From: an uncultured Collinsella sp. | GTDB taxonomy: Bacteria > Actinomycetota > Coriobacteriia > Coriobacteriales > Coriobacteriaceae | Length of the DNA: 5,103 nt | Direction: 5' to 3' | NCBI GenBank assembly: GCA_900545905.1 | Contig: URBA01000124.1 | Location: 1 to 5,103, forward strand | Part shown: positions 1-5,103 of the stretch, in pieces | Numbering within the stretch: the stretch's first letter is position 1 | Layout of the letters: each line of letters opens with the position of its first letter | Program-made: the position numbers and the translations under genes | Notes under the pieces: generated by a model | What the model was told of the DNA's origin: nothing | Seen by the model: the letters and a program-made list of their open reading frames with translations, nothing else | The model's database searches: none

Positions 1-1188
1 CTGGTCGACCGTGCCAACCTCAAGGCCGGCTTCCTTGATCAGCTCAATAGCGGCCTCCTGGTCCTTGCCCAGCACGTCGGGCACCGTGACCTGTTCGCCA
101 CTGAACATGCCCGTGGCAAAGGCCACCACAACGCCAATCACGGCGACGGCGGCAATCACGGCGGCGATGATCTTGTTCTTGTTGGACTTAGGCTTCTCGA
201 CCTCGTAGGAGCCCGTGGAGCCCGAGACAGCGCTACGGGCGGTGTTCTGACCGCTCACGCCCGAGACGGGACGAACCATAGCGCGCGTTGAGTCGGAAAG
301 CTCGCGGGTCTTGGTGGCACCCAGGTCGCCGGCGGCACCGATGATGCGCGTGGGCTCCGAGACGTTGACGGCACGGCCGGAAAGGTAGCTGTTGAGCACC
401 TGGCGCAGCTCGTCGGCCGTCTGGAAGCGGTTTGCCGGGTCCTTCTCCATGCACTTGAGGATGATGCGCTCCAAGTCGGCATCGACGCCGGAGTTGATCT
501 GGCTCGGCGGGATGGGGAGCTCGTTGACCTGCTTGAGCGCGACCGAGATGGCGTCGTCGCCGTCAAAGGGTACGCGGCCGGTGGCACACTCGTACATGAC
601 GACACCCAGCGAGTAGATATCCGAGGTGGGGCCGAGGTCCTGGCCGCGGGTCTGCTCGGGGCTTACATAGTGGGCGGTGCCCAGCACGTTGTTATCCTGC
701 GTGAGGTGGCTGTTCTTGGCGCGTGCGATGCCAAAATCCATGACCTTGATGTTGCCGTCGGGCAGCACCATGATGTTTTGCGGCTTAATGTCGCGGTGGA
801 TGATCTCGTGCTTGTGTGCGACCGAAAGCGCGGAGCTGATCTGCGAGCCGATCTGCGCGACCTTCTTGGGATCGAGGGCGCCGTGGCTCTTGATGCCGCT
901 CTTAAGGTCGGTACCGCGCAGGTACTCCATGACGATGTAATAGGTGTCGCCGTCCTTGCCCCAATCGTAGACGCCCACGATATAGGGGGAGGAGAGACCG
1001 GCTGCTGCCTGGGCCTCCTGCTTAAAGCGTGCGGCGAAGGTTGCGTCGCCAGCATACTGCGGCAGCATGATCTTGACGGCAACCGTGCGGTCGAGGACCT
1101 GGTCCTGTGCACGGTAGACGGTCGCCATGCCGCCTGTCCCCACCTTATCCTTGAGGAGGTATCTTCCCCCGAGGACCCTCTGTTCCAT
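1..1188 (-). CDS. pknB: PASTA-domain Ser/Thr protein kinase (PknB/Stk1 type), 3' end beyond window
   Basis: Membrane Ser/Thr kinase linking the state of the cell wall to phosphorylation of division and wall-synthesis proteins. The first 396 residues are visible and the frame is open to the window edge, so the C-terminus is missing. Kinase domain about residues 10-272: Gly-rich loop GTGGMATVY (17-25), catalytic Lys39 (AVK), helix-C Glu58, hinge MEYL, HRDIKPQN (131-138, catalytic Asp133), DFG (151-153), activation loop, SPE (176-178) and conserved Arg254 in NRFQTADEL. A Ser/Thr-rich juxtamembrane stretch follows, then one membrane helix (about 340-358) and the opening of a first PASTA repeat (about 365-396, VTVPDVLGKDQEAA). 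The start at 1188 has AGGAG 5 nt upstream; an in-frame ATG at 1203 lacks a good ribosome site. The activation loop reads LTQDNNVLGT, with Asp165 where PknB has a second phosphorylated Thr. It lies downstream of the RodA-PbpA fusion, as pknB does in actinobacterial operons. Family assignment is secure; the number of PASTA repeats cannot be seen. Confidence 0.96.
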   Translation of the reverse strand, partial: MEQRVLGGRYLLKDKVGTGGMATVYRAQDQVLDRTVAVKIMLPQYAGDATFAARFKQEAQAAAGLSSPYIVGVYDWGKDGDTYYIVMEYLRGTDLKSGIKSHGALDPKKVAQIGSQISSALSVAHKHEIIHRDIKPQNIMVLPDGNIKVMDFGIARAKNSHLTQDNNVLGTAHYVSPEQTRGQDLGPTSDIYSLGVVMYECATGRVPFDGDDAISVALKQVNELPIPPSQINSGVDADLERIILKCMEKDPANRFQTADELRQVLNSYLSGRAVNVSEPTRIIGAAGDLGATKTRELSDSTRAMVRPVSGVSGQNTARSAVSGSTGSYEVEKPKSNKNKIIAAVIAAVAVIGVVVAFATGMFSGEQVTVPDVLGKDQEAAIELIKEAGLEVGTVDQ

Positions 1189-1193
1189 TCCTG

Positions 1194-1198
1194 CTCCT
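1194..1198 (-). promoter_or_regulatory. Ribosome binding site of the PASTA kinase
   Basis: AGGAG on the minus strand, 5 nt before the ATG at 1188. It decides the start: the alternative in-frame ATG at 1203, five codons further upstream, is preceded by CATCGTTGAGCGAATAGTT, which has no comparable purine-rich site. Confidence 0.75.
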
Positions 1199-1216
1199 AA
1201 CATAACTATTCGCTCA

Positions 1217-1242
1217 ACGATGTGTGTAGTACCTACGATGTG
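1217..1242 (-). repeat. Short direct repeat CACATCGT x2 upstream of the kinase
   Basis: On the minus strand CACATCGT occurs at 1235-1242 and again at 1217-1224, an 18-bp period, with the small inverted motif GTAG-GTA-CTAC between the copies. It sits about 30-55 nt before the kinase start. It could be an operator or chance; I know no regulator that fits. No convincing -35/-10 pair was found next to it. Confidence 0.3.
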
Positions 1243-1258
1243 GCCGCTGGGGCCGTGT

Positions 1259-1294
1259 GGCGCGTTGCCGCTAACTCTTCGGCCGCGGCGCGCC
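1259..1294 (-). other. Imperfect GC-rich hairpin between pbpA and kinase genes
   Basis: GGCGCG (1259-1264) pairs with CGCGCC (1289-1294), and CCGC (1268-1271) pairs with GCGG (1285-1288), leaving a 3-nt bulge (1265-1267) and a 13-nt loop. The stem is ten G-C pairs and begins 26 nt after the fusion stop codon. No T-run follows on the minus strand (it continues ACACGGCCCC), so this is not a canonical intrinsic terminator. It may be a partial attenuator, an RNA processing or stability element, or a by-product of high GC. Confidence 0.4.
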
Positions 1295-1321
1295 TCGGGT
1301 GTCCGATTCGATCATGGGCAT
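1271..1321 (-). other. Possible 16-codon ORF coupled to the fusion stop (leader-peptide candidate)
   Basis: An ATG at 1321-1319 overlaps the TGA stop of the fusion gene (1323-1321) by one base (TGATG), the usual arrangement for translational coupling. AGGGAG (1326-1331) lies 4 nt before it, inside the last codons of the fusion. The frame encodes MPMIESDTRGAPRPKS and ends at TAG (1273-1271), inside the hairpin at 1259-1294. A second in-frame ATG lies at 1315. An ORF this short arises easily by chance and the peptide resembles nothing I know, so this is a candidate only. Confidence 0.2.
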
Positions 1322-4191
1322 CACGCTCCCTGTGCGGCGAGCGCCGCGGTCAGGACGATGCCGGCAATCTTGGCCGCCTCGACGTCGTGTTTGTCGTAAT
1401 CCTCCAAGGCCACCGAGATGGCAACCGTGGGTGAATCGTAAGGTGCAAAGCCAACAAACATAGAGTTGACGTTGGTGCCGCCGGTCTCGGCCGAACCGGT
1501 CTTGCCGGCAACCTTGACGCCCGGAATCTGGGCATCGGTGCCGGTACCGGACTGGACGACGGCGAGCATGGCCTGCTTAACCTGGTCGGCCGTGGCAGAG
1601 CTGACAGCCTGGCCCAGCGAGCGGGACTGCGTGGTCTTAACCACGGTTCCGTCCGGGGCGAGTATCTGGGACACAAAGAACGGATCCATGACTACGCCGC
1701 TGTTGGCGATAGCCGCAGCAATCACGCAATTCTGCATAACGGTGGTCTGCGGGCCAGGCGTGTGGTCCATGCCGACGGGCTGGCCGGCGCCTGCCCAAGC
1801 GGTCTCCCACTCGGTCATAAGCGACGGGTCGGCCATGATGGAGGCTGCGGTGGTCAGATCCTGACCGAGCTTTTGGCCGTAGCCAAAGGCGTTGGCAAAC
1901 TGGACGAGAGAGCTGGCGCCAATCTCGTTGGCCACCTGGCCAAAGACGACGTTGGACGACACAGCGAAGGCCTGCTGCAGGCTGATGGTGCCGTAGCTCT
2001 CGTTGGCAGAGTTGGTGACCGGCGCGTTGCCAATATCCATGGAGCCGGGCGCCTGGTACGTGCTGGTAAGGCTGGCGGTGCCGGTTTCGAGCGCCGCGGA
2101 GAGTGTGACGACCTTAAAGGTCGAGCCCGGGGTGTACAGCGCGTCCATGGCACGGTCGTACATGGAGCCGTCCTCGCCGCCGCCCGACTGGAGCAGCGCA
2201 TCGATGTTGGTGTTGTCGTAGGTGGGCGAGCTTGCGCACGCAAGGACCGCACCGGTGCGCGGATCCATGACCACCACAGCGCCCTTAAAGCCCTTGAGTG
2301 CCTGCTCGGCAGCCGTCTGGATGCGCGAGTCGATGGTGAGCTTGGCGGTATTGCCCGGCTGAGTCTGCCCCGCGAGCGACGCGATGGCGTTGTTCCAGCT
2401 GGAGTAATCCTTGGAGCCGGTGAGCGTATCGTTCATGACGCTCTCGATGCCGGCGGTGCCGTATTGCTGGCTCACGTAGCCCACCACATGCGCGGCCATG
2501 TTGCCGTTGGGGTAGGAACGGGCGTAGGTGCCGTCCTCCTGCTGCAGCGACTCGGCTAGCGTCACGCCGTCGGACGTGATGATGGAGCCACGCTGGATGT
2601 ACTTGGAGCGGGCGATGGTGTGGTTGTTGGTCGGCATGTCCTGGTAGTCCTTTGCCTTGATGACCTGGACATAGGTGAGGTTGCCGATAAGGATGGCGAA
2701 CAGCGCCGTGAAAGCAAACACGGCACGAGTCAGACGGTTGGCAAGTGCCACGCGGCCGAGCACGCCAGACTCAGGCGTGTCGAGCAGGCGACGACGCATG
2801 CGAGAACCCGCGGAGTGGTTGCCGTGGCTGTAGGAAGGTGCGCTGGCAAAACGCGTACCGGTCGGGGCAGCGGCGGATGCGACCTGGTCATCGGTGATGG
2901 CGGCCATGGTGCCGGTGCCGGTGAGCTCGGCTTCGCGTCCGGTTGCCTCGTCGCCGGCGCGCAGCAGCAGCGCGACGATGATAAAGCTCGCCAGCAGCGA
3001 GGAGCCGCCCTGGCTCATAAAGGGCAGGGTGACGCCGGTCAGCGGGATCAGGCGGGTAACGCCGCCCACGATCAAAAAGGCCTGGAAGCTGATGGCGGCC
3101 GTAAGGCCCGTGGCGCTAAAGGCGGCGAGGTCGGATTTAGCGCGGGCAGCCGTGGTGAGGCCACGCACGGCAAAGAGCATAAACAGGATGAGCACGGCGC
3201 CGCCGCCCAAAAGGCCCATCTCCTCGCCGATGGCAGAGAAGATAAAGTCGGACTCGACGACAGGGATGTTGTTGGCCATGCCGTTGCCGATACCAACACC
3301 GACCAGACCGCCATCGGCAAGCGAGAAGAGCGACTGGACGATCTGGTAGCCCTGGCCCTGGGCGTCCTTAAACGGATCGACCCAAACTTGGAAGCGCACC
3401 TGAACGTGCGACAGGAACTTGTAGGCGCCCACGGCCCCAACGGCCAGCAGCGCAAGGCCGATGATGACGTACGAAAAGCGTCCCGTGGCAACATAGAGCA
3501 TCAGCAAAAAGATGGTGTAGAACAGGACGGCCGAGCCCAGGTCGCGTTCGAAGACGACGATGAGCAGGCACACGCCCCACACGGCAAACAGCGGCAGCAG
3601 CAGGCGGAAGCGCGGAATCTTGAGTCCCAGGATCTTGCGGTTGGAGATGGAGAGCAGCTCGCGGTTCTCGGCCAGGTACCCGGCCAGGAACAGCACGATA
3701 AAGACCTTGGCGAACTCGCCAGGCTGGATGGTAAAGCCCGCGATGCGAATCCACAGCTTGGAGCCCGAGATCGTGGTGCCGATAAAGATGGGCAGCATCA
3801 GCAGGATGATGCCGATAATGCCAAAGGTGTACTTGTAGCGCATGACCACGTCGAGGTTCTTGACCAGTGCGAGCGTTCCCACCATGAGCGCTACCGAGAC
3901 AAACAAGATGATGAGCTGCGAGATGGCGAGGTCGGGGGCCAGGCGCGTCACGAATGTGATGCCGATGCCCGAGAGCACAAAGACGATGGGCAGGATGGCG
4001 GGGTCGGCGCCGGGCGCCAGGATGCGCACGGCGATATGCGCCGCGGCGAAGGCGGCGAACAGGCCGATCGGCACGGCGAGCGTCTCAAAGGAAATCGTGG
4101 CGCCCGCGGTGAGCACGTACATCGCATAGAGCAGGATGACGGGGAACGCCGAGGCGATGAGCAAGAGCAGTTCGGTGTTGCGGCGACTCAT
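1321..4191 (-). CDS. rodA-pbpA: Fused SEDS glycosyltransferase (RodA/FtsW) and class B penicillin-binding protein (PbpA)
   Basis: A bifunctional peptidoglycan synthase of 956 residues. Residues 1-411 are a polytopic RodA/FtsW (SEDS) domain with ten or more membrane helices. It has QPGEFAK (156-162), ERDLGSA (215-221), WVDP with putative catalytic Asp272 followed by GYQIVQS, ESDFIFSAIGEEMG (313-326) and PFMSQGGSS (390-398). SEDS proteins polymerise lipid II. Residues about 412-486 are a polar Ala/Thr/Gly-rich linker. A single helix (about 487-508) then leads to an extracytoplasmic PBP: RGSIITSDG (534-542), an N-terminal region with YPNG and GIESVMN, and transpeptidase motifs STFK (nucleophile Ser690, Lys693), SSN (745-747) and KTGS (897-900). 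It crosslinks stem peptides and is the expected beta-lactam target. The length is close to the sum of mycobacterial RodA (about 470) and PbpA (about 490), so both halves are complete. The start at 4191 is chosen for its Shine-Dalgarno and fit to RodA N-termini; the frame stays open upstream but would overlap the phosphatase. Internal Met codons at 2907 and 2799 lack ribosome sites. Confidence 0.95.
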   Translation of the reverse strand: MSRRNTELLLLIASAFPVILLYAMYVLTAGATISFETLAVPIGLFAAFAAAHIAVRILAPGADPAILPIVFVLSGIGITFVTRLAPDLAISQLIILFVSVALMVGTLALVKNLDVVMRYKYTFGIIGIILLMLPIFIGTTISGSKLWIRIAGFTIQPGEFAKVFIVLFLAGYLAENRELLSISNRKILGLKIPRFRLLLPLFAVWGVCLLIVVFERDLGSAVLFYTIFLLMLYVATGRFSYVIIGLALLAVGAVGAYKFLSHVQVRFQVWVDPFKDAQGQGYQIVQSLFSLADGGLVGVGIGNGMANNIPVVESDFIFSAIGEEMGLLGGGAVLILFMLFAVRGLTTAARAKSDLAAFSATGLTAAISFQAFLIVGGVTRLIPLTGVTLPFMSQGGSSLLASFIIVALLLRAGDEATGREAELTGTGTMAAITDDQVASAAAPTGTRFASAPSYSHGNHSAGSRMRRRLLDTPESGVLGRVALANRLTRAVFAFTALFAILIGNLTYVQVIKAKDYQDMPTNNHTIARSKYIQRGSIITSDGVTLAESLQQEDGTYARSYPNGNMAAHVVGYVSQQYGTAGIESVMNDTLTGSKDYSSWNNAIASLAGQTQPGNTAKLTIDSRIQTAAEQALKGFKGAVVVMDPRTGAVLACASSPTYDNTNIDALLQSGGGEDGSMYDRAMDALYTPGSTFKVVTLSAALETGTASLTSTYQAPGSMDIGNAPVTNSANESYGTISLQQAFAVSSNVVFGQVANEIGASSLVQFANAFGYGQKLGQDLTTAASIMADPSLMTEWETAWAGAGQPVGMDHTPGPQTTVMQNCVIAAAIANSGVVMDPFFVSQILAPDGTVVKTTQSRSLGQAVSSATADQVKQAMLAVVQSGTGTDAQIPGVKVAGKTGSAETGGTNVNSMFVGFAPYDSPTVAISVALEDYDKHDVEAAKIAGIVLTAALAAQGA

Positions 4192-4199
4192 AAGCGGCA

Positions 4200-4205
4200 C
4201 TCCCT
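4200..4205 (-). promoter_or_regulatory. Ribosome binding site of the rodA-pbpA fusion
   Basis: AGGGAG (within AAAGGGAG, 4200-4207) begins directly after the phosphatase stop codon and lies 8 nt before the ATG at 4191. It fixes the fusion start at 4191 rather than at an upstream in-frame codon at 4317 inside the phosphatase gene. The 16-nt gap leaves no room for a promoter, which implies co-transcription with the phosphatase. Confidence 0.8.
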
Positions 4206-4207
4206 TT

Positions 4208-5103
4208 CTAATTCTTATCGGAGGCTTCGGCCTCGGCTGACTGTTCGGCGGTTTTCTCGGAATCTGACTCGGAGGTGGATTCCTGATCGGTGTTGTTGCG
4301 AATCGTTTGCGCGTCAATCACCTGACGGGTCTGCTCCTCGTCAATCTGATGGCGGTACTTGGAAATGGTGTCCTGCGCATCGTCGACACTCGTTTGCGGA
4401 ATGCCTGCCTTCAGGCGGTTTTGCGTGTCTTCGGGCAGGTCGGACAGCTTGATGCTGGTTTCGCTCTCGAGCCAGTGGAGCTCGACCCCGAGCGTCTTGC
4501 CGGGCAGGCCGCGCCAGACGGCGACATTGCCGTGGTAGGTTCCCAAGTAATAGGAGCCGGTGACGCCCGTGTATGCCCAGATGCCTGCTACCAGCACAAA
4601 GACAAGGGCCAAGACGGCGCCGATGGTGACATTGCGGCGTCGGACGCGTTTTGCCTCGCGCATGACGCCGTCGTCGACCAGGTCGACGACCACCACGGTC
4701 ACATTGTCGTGGCCGCCGGCGGCGAGCGCCGCGTCCACCAAGTTGTCGACACAGATCTGTGCGCTCGAGGACTGCGTAGCGATGTTCTCGATATCGCTAT
4801 CGGGAATCATGCTCGAAAGACCGTCGGAGCACAGAATCAGGCGGTCGCCTTCCTCGATGTGCAGGGTAAAGTGGTCGGCATACATGGCGGGATCCGAGCC
4901 CAGCGCGCGGGTGATGACCGAGCGGTTGGGGTGGACGCGGGCCTCGTCGGCCGTAATCTCGCCGGCATCCACGAGCTCCTCTACGTAGGAGTGGTCGCGG
5001 GTCACGCGGATGAGCGTACCCTCGTGGAGCAGGTAGGCGCGCGAGTCGCCCACGTGGGCGATGGCGAGCGTGTCGTTTTCGATATAGGCGCAAGTGGCTG
5101 TGC
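4208..5103 (-). CDS. pstP: Membrane-anchored PP2C-type Ser/Thr protein phosphatase (PstP type), 5' end beyond window
   Basis: A metal-dependent (PPM/PP2C) phosphatase that removes phosphate from Ser/Thr kinases and their targets; partner of the kinase encoded downstream. The last 297 residues are visible, counted from the first full codon (5101-5099). The N-terminus with the first metal-binding Asp is outside the window. Visible motifs: TATCAYI at the edge, VGDSR (17-21, metal Asp19), DHSYVEELVDAGEIT, HPNRSVITRALGSDP, LCSDGLS (90-96, metal Asp93) and GGHDNVTVVVV (129-139, metal Asp132). A basic stretch (RVRRR) precedes one membrane helix (about 157-177). About 120 extracytoplasmic residues follow, including GNVAVWRGLPG and a DLPEDTQNRLKAGI segment that resembles the outer region of mycobacterial PstP as I recall it. 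The end is a low-complexity Ser/Glu/Asp tail. It stops at TAG (4210-4208), 16 nt before rodA-pbpA. The GTG at 5053 is the Val of VGDSR, not a start. FHA-domain genes usually lie upstream in such clusters. Confidence 0.96.
   Translation of the reverse strand, partial: TATCAYIENDTLAIAHVGDSRAYLLHEGTLIRVTRDHSYVEELVDAGEITADEARVHPNRSVITRALGSDPAMYADHFTLHIEEGDRLILCSDGLSSMIPDSDIENIATQSSSAQICVDNLVDAALAAGGHDNVTVVVVDLVDDGVMREAKRVRRRNVTIGAVLALVFVLVAGIWAYTGVTGSYYLGTYHGNVAVWRGLPGKTLGVELHWLESETSIKLSDLPEDTQNRLKAGIPQTSVDDAQDTISKYRHQIDEEQTRQVIDAQTIRNNTDQESTSESDSEKTAEQSAEAEASDKN

Noticed and set aside
670..1200. A 176-codon plus-strand open frame antisense to the kinase domain
   Set aside because: The minus-strand reading gives a full set of kinase motifs (G-loop, HRD, DFG). 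The plus-strand frame is its shadow.
1762..2559. A 265-codon plus-strand open frame antisense to the transpeptidase domain
   Set aside because: It lies wholly opposite the SXXK and SXN region of the PBP. Its Gly/Arg/Val/Ala-rich composition is a shadow effect, with no recognisable domain.
2797..2907. Possible separate pbpA start at an internal ATG (2907 or 2799)
   Set aside because: Neither ATG has a Shine-Dalgarno-like sequence upstream, and no stop codon separates the SEDS domain from the PBP domain. A single polypeptide is the simplest reading.
4221..4234. Perfect GAGGC-TTCG-GCCTC inverted repeat near the end of the phosphatase gene
   Set aside because: It lies inside the coding sequence of the Ala-Glu repeat tail (alternating GCC and GAG/GAA codons), which creates the symmetry. 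No T-run follows, so it is not a terminator.
4192..4317. A 42-residue N-terminal extension of the RodA-PbpA fusion starting at 4317
   Set aside because: It would overlap the phosphatase gene by 110 nt in another frame and gives a Pro/Arg/Lys-rich sequence not expected for RodA. The ATG at 4191 has a well-placed AGGGAG and begins a normal RodA-like N-terminus.
2620..4452. A 610-codon open frame on the plus strand, antisense to rodA-pbpA and the phosphatase tail
   Set aside because: Its product is an extremely Gln/Asp/Gly/Arg/His-rich mix with no motif, and it runs through two well-supported minus-strand genes. It is a typical antisense shadow of a GC-rich gene.
1..5103. Search for tRNA/rRNA genes, CRISPR arrays, insertion sequences, attachment sites or other mobile elements
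   Set aside because: I found no cloverleaf, repeat-spacer array, transposase motif or terminal inverted repeats. The window is almost wholly occupied by three housekeeping-type genes.

Overview
The window is a GC-rich stretch carrying three genes, all on the minus strand. It is part of an actinobacterial cell-wall and Ser/Thr-phosphorylation cluster. In transcription order (high to low coordinate) these are a membrane-anchored PP2C-type protein phosphatase (5' end outside the window), one 956-residue protein joining a RodA/FtsW (SEDS) glycosyltransferase to a class B penicillin-binding protein, and a PknB/Stk1-type Ser/Thr kinase cut by the window edge just inside its first PASTA repeat. Gene content and order match the pstP-rodA-pbpA-pknA-pknB operon of Mycobacterium, with two differences: rodA and pbpA are one open reading frame, and no separate pknA-like gene lies between pbpA and the PASTA kinase. 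The protein style, base composition and single-kinase layout suggest a member of the Coriobacteriia (Collinsella or a relative). That assignment is recalled from family knowledge, not proven by the sequence.

Layout. 5103-4208: PP2C phosphatase, with catalytic motifs, one membrane segment, a folded-looking extracytoplasmic region and an acidic Ser/Glu tail. 4207-4192: a 16-nt gap holding a clear Shine-Dalgarno. 4191-1321: RodA-PbpA fusion. 1320-1189: a 132-nt gap, the only non-coding stretch, with an imperfect GC-rich hairpin, a short direct repeat, a possible 16-codon ORF coupled to the fusion stop, and the kinase Shine-Dalgarno. 1188-1: kinase domain, juxtamembrane region, one membrane segment and the start of the PASTA ectodomain.

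How they work together. The SEDS half should polymerise lipid II into glycan and the PBP half should crosslink it, as an elongation-type synthase. The kinase senses peptidoglycan or lipid II through its PASTA region and phosphorylates cytoplasmic targets, and the phosphatase reverses this. Tight spacing suggests co-transcription of phosphatase and synthase; the kinase may share the transcript or have its own control in the 132-nt gap. The most notable feature is the natural SEDS-PBP fusion, which fixes the two enzymes at 1:1 and places a roughly 75-residue cytoplasmic linker where the encoded kinase could reach it.
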